Assembly (NCBI GenBank): GCA_036397975.1
Contig: DASWHW010000094.1
Span: forward strand, 1-14,197
Origin: SZUA-287 sp036397975
GTDB lineage: Bacteria > Bacteroidota > Ignavibacteria > UBA10030 > UBA6906
DNA length: 14,197 nt
Reading direction: 5' to 3'
Part shown: one piece after another, positions 1 through 7,884 of the stretch
How positions within the stretch are numbered: position 1 is the stretch's first letter
Layout of the letters: each line of letters begins with the position of its first letter
The notes under the pieces: model-generated
Databases searched by the model: none
Told to the model about the DNA's origin: nothing
Seen by the model: only the letters and a program-made list of their open reading frames with translations
Made by a program: the position numbers and the translations under genes

Positions 1-370
1 TAACGCCGATGTTGCGATGTCGCAGTGTCATTTCCTGACCATACGCTCGCATAACTTTCAGCCCGTGTGAGTGGCAACTATGTGCTGTGATGACATCGGC
101 GCCAATGGCCTCTCCATGTGAATGTGTTACATCGTATCCGCCCGATCGCAATTGTCGCGATGCATTCAGCGCAAACGTCAACGTCCGTAGCGAATTTACC
201 CCTCCGAACAACGCCACGGGGTGTAGAACCACCTTCCCGTGATCTCTCTTCTCATGCGCATGAAAATGTACTTCGTGTCCCTTGTCGGCAATCGAGTTGT
301 ACAATGCACGATTTGCCTTTTCGATTCCTCCAGTTCCTTCGAATGAACGATGAGCAACTCCAATCTTCAA
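1..370 (-). CDS. Glycosyltransferase family 4 type, N-terminal part (runs off window)
   Basis: Probable sugar transferase for cell-surface polysaccharide, acting on the cytoplasmic side of the membrane. Only the first 123 codons are present; the 3' part lies beyond position 1. The translation opens MKIGVAHRSFEGTGGIEKAN, the beta-strand plus glycine-rich loop (GTGGIE) typical of the N-terminal Rossmann domain of GT-B enzymes. It continues with a second strand (GHEVHFHAH) and a YDVTHSHGEAIGADVITAHS segment, as in GT4 acceptor domains. The start is a TTG at 368-370, preceded by a G-rich ribosome site (AAGGGGGG) about 6 nt upstream. It begins 1 nt beyond the stop of the flippase gene, so the two are almost certainly co-transcribed. 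The donor and acceptor sugars cannot be told because the donor-binding C-terminal domain is missing. Confidence 0.8.
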   Translation of the reverse strand, partial: MKIGVAHRSFEGTGGIEKANRALYNSIADKGHEVHFHAHEKRDHGKVVLHPVALFGGVNSLRTLTFALNASRQLRSGGYDVTHSHGEAIGADVITAHSCHSHGLKVMRAYGQEMTLRHRNIGV

Positions 371-371
371 C

Positions 372-1916
372 TTAAGTCCCCCCTTCAGTCACATGACTCG
401 TAAACGGCTTCAGTATTCTGACAATGCGAACATTCATCCTCCCAAACCACGACATATCATTCACACCAAATGGCTTCACCACTGCCATCAAACCTGCAAA
501 CACCGCAAGGAATACGGTACCTTGACCGAGCAAAAGGACAGCGCCCTCACCGATTTTCATAAAACTGACTATTGAAGAAGCAGCGATACAGACTGCTACC
601 AGCTTTGTCCAAAAGGTAACCTGAAGTCGCAAGTGAGAAACCGAAAACACAAGTCGCCATGCCAAAATGTTTGCCACAAGATTTCCGAACCCTCCGGCGA
701 TCACCGCCCCAACTCCCATCCACAGCGGAATGAGAATCAAGTTTAAGATAACATTGACGGATGCACCGACGATACTCACAACCACCAGACGTGAAACCAT
801 ACCCTTTGCTAGGAGGAACTCTGCATTCTCGCCACCTCCAAGCAGACGGGCAACTATTCTAAATGATACCATTCCTTGGATGAGAACCGCTGCTTCTGAA
901 AATCCTGAAGGATAAAGAGCGGACAGAACTGAAGATGGGTTTACCAAAAGAAACGCACTCAACGGGATGGTCAGCAGTGAGGTAAGGCGGACGAGGAAGA
1001 GATAGAAATCATCAATCTCTCCCCGCTGTTTGCCGCTAAGTCTTGCAAAGGTGGCAAGCGTAATTCCGGAGAACCCGATCGTTGTTCCAAGAAACGCAAG
1101 TTGCGCAACGGAAAATGCAACATCGTAGAGCGACGCATAGGTCGGACTCGAAAGGAGTGTGCGAAGAAATAATATATCTCCCTGCCGCCCAAGGAAAAAG
1201 TCGACGATCGTATTAACCCAGAAAATGCTTCCGAATGTTATAAGTGGATGAATGGATGCCGGACGTTCGGTTCCAAAAATGTTGTGCCTTGACAGAACAA
1301 GAAATGCAACAATTTGGACGATTGAAGTACCGATAAACAAAGCAAACAATCCCACAATGGACATCCCTGAGGACCAAAGGAATAACACTCCCGCTAACTC
1401 CACCAGGCGGGTCAACACATTGATGCGAGAACTCAAAGCGATTTTTAGTTGAGCCGTTAACAGGATAGAAAAAAGAGGAGTGATTGCCCGGAGGGCAGTG
1501 TACAGAAAAAGAAGGAACAAATAAGGCTCAAGAGATGAGAGAGCCTCTATCTCAATGGTCGTGTGGAGAGCGATCCCAAAGAAAGCAACTGCAAGATAAA
1601 GTAGAATCCTCAGCAGTATCACTCTTCGGAACAGATATCGCGTCTGATCTATTCCGGTTGTCTTCTCAAGCTGCGGAATGAATTTGTTGAGCGAAGTCTC
1701 CAGCCCGAAAGAAGCCGCCACGAGCAGCAACTGGGAGAAACTCACCAGGGCGGCAAATTCCCCATTCTGCTCTACACCCAGACCTCGCGCGACGAATACC
1801 GATATGACGTACATCGCGCCATATTCGACCAATTTCCCCGCATGATTCCAAAGCGTGCCACGAAATGTCTCTACCGCAACGGAATGTTCAGGAGATTTGC
1901 CGGAAGGTAATGACAT
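372..1916 (-). CDS. Wzx-like oligosaccharide flippase (polysaccharide biosynthesis protein, MOP superfamily)
   Basis: A 514-residue integral membrane protein, probably moving undecaprenyl-linked sugar repeats across the inner membrane. The sequence is dominated by some 12-14 hydrophobic segments from about residue 28 to 495. The first cytoplasmic segment and first helix (FRGTLWNHAGKLVEYGAMYV, then a conserved-looking ARGLGVEQNGEFAAL) have the pattern seen at the N terminus of Wzx/RfbX-type transporters. The length fits the family (400-520). The ATG at 1914-1916 follows the methyltransferase stop by 21 nt, with an AAGGA somewhat far upstream, so the start is probable but not certain. It lies between a methyltransferase and a glycosyltransferase on the same strand, which supports a role in surface glycan export. 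Other MOP transporters (for example lipid II flippases) are less likely given these neighbours. Confidence 0.88.
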   Translation of the reverse strand: MSLPSGKSPEHSVAVETFRGTLWNHAGKLVEYGAMYVISVFVARGLGVEQNGEFAALVSFSQLLLVAASFGLETSLNKFIPQLEKTTGIDQTRYLFRRVILLRILLYLAVAFFGIALHTTIEIEALSSLEPYLFLLFLYTALRAITPLFSILLTAQLKIALSSRINVLTRLVELAGVLFLWSSGMSIVGLFALFIGTSIVQIVAFLVLSRHNIFGTERPASIHPLITFGSIFWVNTIVDFFLGRQGDILFLRTLLSSPTYASLYDVAFSVAQLAFLGTTIGFSGITLATFARLSGKQRGEIDDFYLFLVRLTSLLTIPLSAFLLVNPSSVLSALYPSGFSEAAVLIQGMVSFRIVARLLGGGENAEFLLAKGMVSRLVVVSIVGASVNVILNLILIPLWMGVGAVIAGGFGNLVANILAWRLVFSVSHLRLQVTFWTKLVAVCIAASSIVSFMKIGEGAVLLLGQGTVFLAVFAGLMAVVKPFGVNDMSWFGRMNVRIVRILKPFTSHVTEGGT

Positions 1917-1937
1917 GCGGGAGGGAAAGTCCTTTGG

Positions 1938-2579
1938 TTATTTCTTCTGAATGACCGCTTCAATCGAGTACTCCCCATCACTGTGAATCGCCGGGTCAAC
2001 AATCGTGAAACCTTCTGTGCACTCTTTCAGATAGATGACATCAAAATCTTGCAGAGATTGTTCAATGAGTTGTTTGAGTCCGAGTGTATCAGGAGGATCG
2101 TCCTTTTCAGGAAGGAGAAAGAACTTATGGTCAGGATTCCAGCGGGAAGGGAGTTCCCTTTTTTTCTCGTAATAGTCTCGATGTGGAACGTACAGAATGA
2201 GAAAGCCCCCGACTTTAAGAACCCGCCACCAATTAGTGAGAGCAGTTGTCGGGTTGGGCAGATGTTCAAGAGTGTGAGACGAATAAACAAAATTATAGAT
2301 GCCGTCTGGAATACCGGACAATATCTCCGCGTTGCCATGCTCTGTATCCCAGACATCACAGTCAGGTGTTATCGGGTCACCTCCGTAACCGATATCCAGA
2401 CCTCGGCCAGTACAGAATGCTGAGAAGAAGTTTTCTTGTTCTCTTCTTTCCCTTGCCTTTGATGTTTCCGCAGGACTAGTTGGACGAGATTTTCCCCGAA
2501 GCAAAATATTTCTTGCGCGGAAATATACTCTTCTTGCCGGATCTCGAAGTCTTTGAGGTATGAGCATTGAGACATTCAT
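1938..2579 (-). CDS. Class I SAM-dependent methyltransferase (Methyltransf_11 type)
   Basis: Probable small-molecule or glycan methyltransferase. The Rossmann-like SAM fold is clear. Motif I is GRGLDIGYGGDP (about residues 58-69 from this start), with an acidic post-I strand DVWDTEHGNAE. Motif II is YNFVYSSHTLEHLPNP (95-110), with the SHxLEHL signature of methyltransferase 11 proteins. Motif III is LKVGGFLILYVPH (121-133). The reading frame is open back to a GTG at 2615, but that codon lies upstream of the -10 box of a strong promoter (2594-2622). The ATG at 2579 (5' UTR about 8 nt) or the ATG at 2567 is therefore the real start; no Shine-Dalgarno is seen for either. It is the first gene of the polysaccharide unit. 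The acceptor is unknown; a sugar, lipid-linked glycan or O-antigen terminus is inferred from context only. Confidence 0.85.
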   Translation of the reverse strand: MNVSMLIPQRLRDPARRVYFRARNILLRGKSRPTSPAETSKARERREQENFFSAFCTGRGLDIGYGGDPITPDCDVWDTEHGNAEILSGIPDGIYNFVYSSHTLEHLPNPTTALTNWWRVLKVGGFLILYVPHRDYYEKKRELPSRWNPDHKFFLLPEKDDPPDTLGLKQLIEQSLQDFDVIYLKECTEGFTIVDPAIHSDGEYSIEAVIQKK

Positions 2580-2593
2580 TGCTGCGACGACCC

Positions 2594-2622
2594 AATATAC
2601 AACCTTACGTTCCACCCGTCAA
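2594..2622 (-). promoter_or_regulatory. Sigma70-type promoter of the polysaccharide unit
   Basis: On the minus strand the sequence reads TTGACG, 17 nt, TATATT: five of six consensus bases in both boxes at ideal spacing. Transcription would begin near 2587, just ahead of the methyltransferase ATG at 2579. The -35 box (2617-2622) is separated by one base from the -35 box of the divergent tRNA-Ser promoter. Confidence 0.7.
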
Positions 2623-2623
2623 A

Positions 2624-2652
2624 TTGCATTTTCATGGGCTTCTTCCTATATT
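2624..2652 (+). promoter_or_regulatory. Sigma70-type promoter of tRNA-Ser
   Basis: TTGCAT (2624-2629), 17 nt, TATATT (2647-2652). The predicted start near 2659 is about 11 nt before the mature tRNA 5' end. It is back to back with the minus-strand promoter at 2594-2622. With no terminator seen after the tRNA, it may also serve nfeD and the genes beyond. Confidence 0.65.
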
Positions 2653-2669
2653 TTTCCCGCATCCAGTTC

Positions 2670-2756
2670 GGAGAGGTGCAAGAGTGGTTGAATTGGCCAC
2701 CCTGGAAAGGTGGTATACTGGCAACGGTATCGTGGGTTCGAATCCCACCCTCTCCG
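2670..2756 (+). tRNA. tRNA-Ser (anticodon GGA)
   Basis: An 87-nt class II tRNA. The acceptor stem is GGAGAGG/CCTCTCC with discriminator G. The anticodon stem is CCACC/GGTGG around loop CTGGAAA, giving anticodon GGA, which reads UCC and UCU. A long variable arm follows, and the T arm is GTGGG-TTCGAAT-CCCAC. The 3' CCA is not encoded. The long variable arm and G discriminator are serine identity features. Confidence 0.96.
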
Positions 2757-2829
2757 CGAATTCGAGCGGTGTCGCGCTGAGTCCATCGGCGCTCTCCACA
2801 TGCCTTCTTCAATCCGCTATCCGCTCAGT

Positions 2830-4125
2830 ATGAGACAACATATCCGAACATACGGACCCCTTCTCGCGGCATTCTTACTGGTTTCCTCTACCTTTGCCGC
2901 CGGTACGGTTCATGTCATTTCGCTCGATGCATCGATCAACCCGGCGACTGCGGATTACATTTCACAGAGTATCCTGCGGGCACACAAAGCGAACGCTGAA
3001 GCCCTCGTCATTCGCTTGAACACCCCCGGCGGTTTGCTCAAGTCAACGCGGGAGATTGTCCGGGATATCCTGAGCGCCCCCCTTCCAGTAGTGGTCTACG
3101 TTGCTCCATCCGGTTCTCAAGCTGCTTCCGCAGGCACATTCATTACCCTAGCGGCGCATGTTGCCGCAATGGCTCCCGGAACGAACATCGGCGCTGCGCA
3201 TCCTGTCGGTATGCAGGGCGGGGAACCCGATTCGATTATGAACGCGAAGGCGACAAACGACGCGGCTGCGTTTATCCGTTCCATCAGCGAAAAGAGAAAG
3301 AGGAATGTCCAATGGGCTGAAGAGGCCGTCCGCCGGAGTCTCTCCATCACGGAAAACGAGGCGCTGGAAAAGAATGTCATTGACGTCGTCGCAGAAAACG
3401 TGAACGAGCTTCTAAGCAAGATCGACAGTCTTGAGGTGGAGGTTAATGGCTCAAAACAAATTTTGAATACGAAAGACGCCGAAGTAATTATGGAGGAGAT
3501 GGATTGGAAACACTCAATTCTCGATATCTTGAGTGACCCAAACATAGCCTACATACTTTTGATGTTGGGGATGTACGGGCTCTTATTTGAGTTGTACAAT
3601 CCCGGCTCGCTGTTCCCGGGGGTCGTTGGAGCGATTGCACTTATTCTTGGCCTGTATTCTCTTCACACGCTCCCCATCAACTATGCGGGCCTCGCGCTCA
3701 TTATTCTCGCGATCATTCTCTTTATTCTGGAAATAAAAGTAACAAGCTACGGAATGCTCACTGTTGCAGGGGTCGTTTGCCTGTTTCTTGGATCAGTTAT
3801 GTTAATAGATTCGGAGTCATCCTTGGAATTCATTTCAATCTCATGGGGTGTCATCATTCCCACAATAGTGGTGACGGTTCTCTTCTTTGTGTTCGCATTA
3901 GCCTATGGCATTCGTGCGCAAACTCGAAAACCTACAACTGGTGAGCAGGGGCTTTTGGGAGAACGCGGAGAGGCAATATCCCTACTGAACCCTGAAGGTC
4001 AGGTTCGAGTCCATGGCGAAATATGGAACGCCTCCACTGTAGGGGGAAAAATCGCGAAGGGAACAACCGTTGTTGTCACAAAGGTTGATGGCCTTCGTGT
4101 TCACGTCAAGAAGCAAGAAAGCTAA
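2830..4125 (+). CDS. nfeD: NfeD family membrane-bound serine protease (stomatin operon partner)
   Basis: A 431-residue membrane protease expected to act with the stomatin-like protein encoded next. The N terminus is a signal peptide (hydrophobic 9-24, ending TFAAG). It is followed by a ClpP-like protease domain with the oxyanion/glycine segment NTPGG (64-68), catalytic serine S100 in QAASAGTFI and probable catalytic lysine K140 in MNAKATND. These match the Ser/Lys dyad known from Pyrococcus PH1510 (S97, K138). Several membrane helices (about 238-360) and a C-terminal OB-fold (about 368-431, from GLLGERGEAIS) follow, so this is the full-length form. The frame is open back into the tRNA, so the start must be the ATG at 2800 or the one at 2830. 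The latter gives the more normal signal peptide; neither has a clear ribosome site. The stop is 21 nt before the partner ATG. Confidence 0.92.
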   Translation: MRQHIRTYGPLLAAFLLVSSTFAAGTVHVISLDASINPATADYISQSILRAHKANAEALVIRLNTPGGLLKSTREIVRDILSAPLPVVVYVAPSGSQAASAGTFITLAAHVAAMAPGTNIGAAHPVGMQGGEPDSIMNAKATNDAAAFIRSISEKRKRNVQWAEEAVRRSLSITENEALEKNVIDVVAENVNELLSKIDSLEVEVNGSKQILNTKDAEVIMEEMDWKHSILDILSDPNIAYILLMLGMYGLLFELYNPGSLFPGVVGAIALILGLYSLHTLPINYAGLALIILAIILFILEIKVTSYGMLTVAGVVCLFLGSVMLIDSESSLEFISISWGVIIPTIVVTVLFFVFALAYGIRAQTRKPTTGEQGLLGERGEAISLLNPEGQVRVHGEIWNASTVGGKIAKGTTVVVTKVDGLRVHVKKQES

Positions 4126-4146
4126 ATTCAGAAAGGACTATTGATC

Positions 4147-4908
4147 ATGCCTGCATTTGGAGCAGCACTTTTCGTTCTTATTTTCTTTCTCGTCCTGATA
4201 CTGGCCAATGCAATTCGAATCCTCAAAGAGTATGAGCGGGGAGTGATTTTCCGCCTCGGTCGTCTCGCGGGAGTGAAGGGGCCGGGAATCATTTTCCTGA
4301 TCCCCCTCGTCGATCGCATCGTGAAAGTGAGTCTGAGGACGGTGGTTATGGATGTCCCTCCGCAGGACGTCATCACCAAAGATAACGTCTCCATTAAGGT
4401 AAACGCCGTGGTCTATTTCCGAGTGATGTCCCCGGACAAGGCTATTGTCGAAGTCGAGAACTTCTTGTTTGCCACATCGCAACTCAGTCAGACGACGCTG
4501 CGGAGTATTCTCGGACAATCCGAACTCGATGAACTTCTTGCGGAGAGGGACAAGATCAACCTGCAACTGCAGCAGATTATTGATGACCAAACGGAACCAT
4601 GGGGTATCAAGGTATCCAACGTGGAAGTGAAACACATTGATCTTCCCGTCGAGATGCAGCGTGCGATGGCGCGCCAGGCTGAGGCCGAGCGCGAACGTCG
4701 CGCAAAGGTGATCCATGCAGAAGGTGAATTCCAGGCTGCACAGAAGCTGGCCGATGCCGCGAAAGTGATCGAGCAACACCCAACAGCGCTTCAATTGCGC
4801 TATCTCCAGACTCTTACGGAGATAGCATCGGAAAACAGCTCGACGACCATTTTCCCCTTCCCGATCGATCTGCTGGCGCCGTTTACGGAAGCCCTTAAAA
4901 AGAAATAA
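4147..4908 (+). CDS. Stomatin-like SPFH/band 7 protein (slipin)
   Basis: A 253-residue membrane-associated scaffold protein of the prokaryotic stomatin group. The N-terminal hydrophobic hairpin covers about residues 3-22. The SPFH domain follows (KEYERGVIFRLGRL, GPGIIFLIPLVD, VPPQDVITKDNVSIKVNAVV and VYFRV). Next comes an Ala/Glu-rich coiled coil (about 165-205, QAEAERERRAKVIHAEGE) and a short hydrophobic C-terminal tail (TTIFPFPIDLL), the kind of region cut by the NfeD protease in the archaeal pair PH1510/PH1511. The ATG at 4147 has AAAGGA 9 nt upstream; a TTG at 4141 would be too close to it. The pairing with nfeD is the classic stomatin operon, thought to control membrane microdomains or quality control. 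The exact role in bacteria is not settled. Confidence 0.93.
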   Translation: MPAFGAALFVLIFFLVLILANAIRILKEYERGVIFRLGRLAGVKGPGIIFLIPLVDRIVKVSLRTVVMDVPPQDVITKDNVSIKVNAVVYFRVMSPDKAIVEVENFLFATSQLSQTTLRSILGQSELDELLAERDKINLQLQQIIDDQTEPWGIKVSNVEVKHIDLPVEMQRAMARQAEAERERRAKVIHAEGEFQAAQKLADAAKVIEQHPTALQLRYLQTLTEIASENSSTTIFPFPIDLLAPFTEALKKK

Positions 4909-4917
4909 CGTCGCGGG

Positions 4918-7257
4918 ATGAATCCACTCCTGTACGGTCATTCCAATGAAGAGCGCATCGTCGCTGTCCAACAGAAAGACGACAGGACGATGCGCGAGTA
5001 TGTCCGGACAACTGATGGAGTGCGGTTCACCGACGTACCCTTTTTTCCGTTCTTCTTCCTCTCCCGAAAGAACCTCATCGAGGGTTTCCCGGAACACTTC
5101 TGGCTAAAGCAACTCGACGGGGCTAATCACTTCTCTTTTCTTTGTGTTTTTCAAGATTGGCGAACGATGTGGGAAGGGGTTCGCCATATTCTGAACAAAC
5201 ACAACTTGTTAAACAAGTCGGATCGCGTCGATCACTACAAAAACCTTCGAGAACTCTTCCTCTACGCCGACCCTGTCACGCAGTTTCTCCTGCAGACCGG
5301 AAAGACCCTCTTCAAGGGAATGAAGTTTGATGATCTTCATCGCCTCCAACTCGATATCGAGACTTATACGTCAGGACATTACCGGTTCAGCAATGCATCA
5401 AGAGAAGGAGACGAGGTTATCATCATTGCTTTGTCTGACAACACAGGGTGGTCGCATCTTCTCCACAGAAACGAAATGTCAGAGAAGGAATTGCTTCAGG
5501 CGCTGGTCCGGATAATCCACGAGCGAGATCCCGATGTTATCGAGGGACATAATATTCTTAACTTCGATCTCCCCTACCTGTTGAAACGTGCTGAACTGCA
5601 TAAGGTACCGCTAACTCTTGGCCGGGACAATACGGTACCAAAAGTCTTTGACCGCCCCGGTGCCGACGGCGACCGTGCGTTTGAGTTCGGCCTCATCGAT
5701 ATCGCTGGTCGACATATCATCGACACGCTTCATCTCGTTCAAGAGTATGATGGTATAAAGAGAAATATGGAAAGCCACGGGTTGAAATATGCGGCGCGTT
5801 ATTTCGGTTTCTCTTCCCCCGACCGCCACTATGTTCCGGGAGAGAAGATTTCCTGGTATTGGGATAATGACCCCGAGACACTCTTGCGTTATGCGCATGA
5901 TGACGTCGATGAAACCGGGAAACTGAGCAACCTCTTGTTGCGCAGTTCTTTCTTCCTGACGCAAATGCTTCCCATGAACCTCGGGACGGCGGTGCGCATG
6001 GGTTCGGCATCCAAGATCGAAAACCTTTTGGTGCGCGAATACCTGAATCGAAAGCAATCGATTCCGCGGCCAACGGAAGGAATGCAAACGACCGGTGGCT
6101 ACACAGACATTTTCATGAGCGGGCTCCTTTCTCCTGTTCTCCATGCCGACGTCGAATCTCTTTATCCATCTATTATGCTGCATAAGGGGATTCGGCCTGC
6201 TTCCGATACACTCGATGTTTTTACGTCCCTCCTTCGGGATCTTACACGCATCAGGCTTGATGCAAAACAACAAGCGAAGACGTCCCCACCGGGAGATGAA
6301 CGGGAACGGCTTGAGGCACTTCAGGGAGCAATGAAAATCCTGATTAATTCGTTCTACGGATATCTTGGGTATTCCTTCGGTCTGTTCAACGATTTCGCTC
6401 AGGCAGATGTCGTTACGACAACGGGTCAGCAATTGCTTCGACAGATGATGGAGAACATAAGACAAGCCGGTGGTACCGTCATCGAAGTCGATACCGACGG
6501 CGTGTTCTTCGTTCCCCCATCAACAATTCAAGGCGAAAAAGCAGAGGAGAAGTTTGTCAAGCAGCTTTCGGATACGCTTCCCGGTGGAATCACTATTGCG
6601 TTGTCAGGCCGGTACAAAAAGATGCTGAGCTACAAGATGAAAAACTATGCACTCCAGTCGTATGATGGTGCCGTCACGTTCAAAGGGTCCTCTCTTGTCT
6701 CCCGCAGCATGGAGCCCTTTGGTAGGAGGTACGTTCAAGAGTGCATCAGAAAGATAATGGACGAAGATATCGACGGCCTGCACAAGGTATATCTCGCATA
6801 TCGAGAGCGGTTTCTTTCGCACTCCATCGATGCAAAGGAATTCGCTCGCACCGAACGGTTGCGCAATGGCCTGACGGAATACCAGGAGGAAGTTGCCAGC
6901 GGCCGCCGCAACAAGAGTGCTGCGTACGAACTTGCCATCGCCTCGGGGAGGCCTTTCAAGCGTGGCGATCGCATTCGCTATTACATTATCGGAACAGTCG
7001 CAGACGTCAAGAGTTTTGAGAATTGTAAAGAGGCTGAGGAGTGGAACCCCACATTCCCGGATGAAAACGTTGAGTACTACCTGCGCCGGCTCGATGAAAT
7101 CTCATCAAAGTTCATCCCATTTTTCTCTGCCCGGGATTTTCGGGAAGTGTTCTCAGCAGAGGACCTCTTCCCGCTTGATCCTTCCGGTATTCAGGTTGTG
7201 ACACGCCCAATTGAGCGCGAGGAGACGCAGGAATTGCTGGAGGAAGAGCCCGAGTAA
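4918..7257 (+). CDS. Family B DNA polymerase with 3'-5' exonuclease
   Basis: A 779-residue DNA polymerase with both activities apparently intact. The exonuclease has Exo I D146-I-E148 (LQLDIETY), Exo II N212-F216-D217 (HNILNFD) and Exo III Y325-D329 (YAHDDVDE). The polymerase has a GGY linker (393-395), motif A D411 in ADVESLYPSIM, motif B K473-N477-Y480-G in KILINSFYG, motif C D525-T-D527 in VIEVDTDGVFF and the KK-x-Y-like K567-K568 segment. The N-terminal 140 residues are typical of the family. Motif C is DTDG rather than the usual DTDS, so this is probably a bacterial lineage distinct from E. coli Pol II, and no symbol is given. The ATG is 9 nt after the stomatin stop, with only a weak GGG ahead, so it may be translationally coupled. 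A repair or translesion role is likely, since bacteria replicate with PolC/DnaE. Confidence 0.95.
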   Translation: MNPLLYGHSNEERIVAVQQKDDRTMREYVRTTDGVRFTDVPFFPFFFLSRKNLIEGFPEHFWLKQLDGANHFSFLCVFQDWRTMWEGVRHILNKHNLLNKSDRVDHYKNLRELFLYADPVTQFLLQTGKTLFKGMKFDDLHRLQLDIETYTSGHYRFSNASREGDEVIIIALSDNTGWSHLLHRNEMSEKELLQALVRIIHERDPDVIEGHNILNFDLPYLLKRAELHKVPLTLGRDNTVPKVFDRPGADGDRAFEFGLIDIAGRHIIDTLHLVQEYDGIKRNMESHGLKYAARYFGFSSPDRHYVPGEKISWYWDNDPETLLRYAHDDVDETGKLSNLLLRSSFFLTQMLPMNLGTAVRMGSASKIENLLVREYLNRKQSIPRPTEGMQTTGGYTDIFMSGLLSPVLHADVESLYPSIMLHKGIRPASDTLDVFTSLLRDLTRIRLDAKQQAKTSPPGDERERLEALQGAMKILINSFYGYLGYSFGLFNDFAQADVVTTTGQQLLRQMMENIRQAGGTVIEVDTDGVFFVPPSTIQGEKAEEKFVKQLSDTLPGGITIALSGRYKKMLSYKMKNYALQSYDGAVTFKGSSLVSRSMEPFGRRYVQECIRKIMDEDIDGLHKVYLAYRERFLSHSIDAKEFARTERLRNGLTEYQEEVASGRRNKSAAYELAIASGRPFKRGDRIRYYIIGTVADVKSFENCKEAEEWNPTFPDENVEYYLRRLDEISSKFIPFFSARDFREVFSAEDLFPLDPSGIQVVTRPIEREETQELLEEEPE

Positions 7258-7298
7258 GGCGTGCAGTCTTTTCACAGACATCCGCGGAAAGGAAGACA

Positions 7299-7799
7299 AT
7301 GAACAACGAAGGCGCGTTACGAGAACATTTGCTTTATCTCCTGAAAGGAGGGGGAGCACACCTGGGATTCGATGAGGCGATAAGCAGGTTCCCGTTGAGC
7401 TTTGTAGGTCAAAAGGTGCACGGCGTCCCCTATACAGCGTGGCAGTTACTCGAGCATCTCCGAATTGCCCAGTGGGACATTCTCGAATTCTCTCGCGACC
7501 CAAAGCATGTCTCTCCTGAATGGCCCGAGGGCTATTGGCCAAAGGAATTTGCCCCCAGGGATCCGGGGATGTGGAACACCAGCGCGACTTCCTTTCAAAA
7601 AGATTTAAGCCAGTTCCAGAATCTGGTTTCAGATGAAACCAAGGATCTTTTTGCAAAGATTCCTCATGGCACAGGTCAGACCTTGCTGCGGGAAGCCCTC
7701 TTGATCGCAGATCACAACGCCTATCACATAGGACAAATCGTTCTTTTGGGGAGGGCATTGGGGGAAGGTGAAAACAAAAGCGTTGTTGGTGCGACGTAA
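7299..7799 (+). CDS. DinB/YfiT-fold protein (putative metal-dependent thiol transferase family)
   Basis: A 166-residue four-helix-bundle protein of the DinB superfamily. The three metal-binding histidines are visible: H53 in AWQLLEHLRIAQWDIL, and H139 and H143 in IADHNAYHIGQIV. These are the H...HxxxH triad of DinB/YfiT/bacillithiol-transferase proteins. The length (150-170) is normal. AAGGAAG lies 6-7 nt before the ATG. It sits 41 nt after the polymerase gene and probably belongs to the same transcription unit. Known relatives include bacillithiol or mycothiol S-transferases and DNA-damage-induced proteins of unknown function. Nothing here fixes the substrate. A stress-response role would fit the neighbouring polymerase but is inference. 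Confidence 0.85.
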   Translation: MNNEGALREHLLYLLKGGGAHLGFDEAISRFPLSFVGQKVHGVPYTAWQLLEHLRIAQWDILEFSRDPKHVSPEWPEGYWPKEFAPRDPGMWNTSATSFQKDLSQFQNLVSDETKDLFAKIPHGTGQTLLREALLIADHNAYHIGQIVLLGRALGEGENKSVVGAT

Positions 7800-7802
7800 G
7801 AT

Positions 7803-7831
7803 TTGCGTTTAGCTATTCAATTTAGTACACT
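7803..7831 (+). promoter_or_regulatory. Likely promoter of the cold shock gene
   Basis: TTGCGT (7803-7808), 17 nt, TACACT (7826-7831), starting just after the DinB stop. It predicts a leader of about 47 nt before the csp ATG. Match and spacing are reasonable but not strong. Confidence 0.45.
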
Positions 7832-7884
7832 CTAGCAAATTTTGGTACCACAACAGTCTCACATTTCGCGAAAGGTCTCGTTCC

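Noticed and set aside
2580..2615. GTG at 2615 as start of the methyltransferase
   Set aside because: It lies upstream of the -10 box of the promoter at 2594-2622, so it would not be on the transcript.
2710..2829. NfeD start inside tRNA-Ser (frame open from 2710)
   Set aside because: The first codons overlap the mature tRNA; the signal peptide begins at 2830 (or 2800).
4138..5097. 319-codon open frame on the minus strand opposite the stomatin-like gene
   Set aside because: It lies entirely opposite two well-supported plus-strand genes, has biased His/Arg/Leu-rich composition typical of antisense shadows and matches no family.
5611..6465. 284-codon open frame on the minus strand opposite the DNA polymerase
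   Set aside because: The polymerase frame carries all family B motifs across this stretch; the antisense frame has no recognisable domain or ribosome site.
7153..7758. 201-codon open frame on the minus strand opposite the DinB-fold gene
   Set aside because: The plus-strand protein has the three metal-ligand histidines and a ribosome site; the antisense frame crosses a gene boundary and looks like no known protein.
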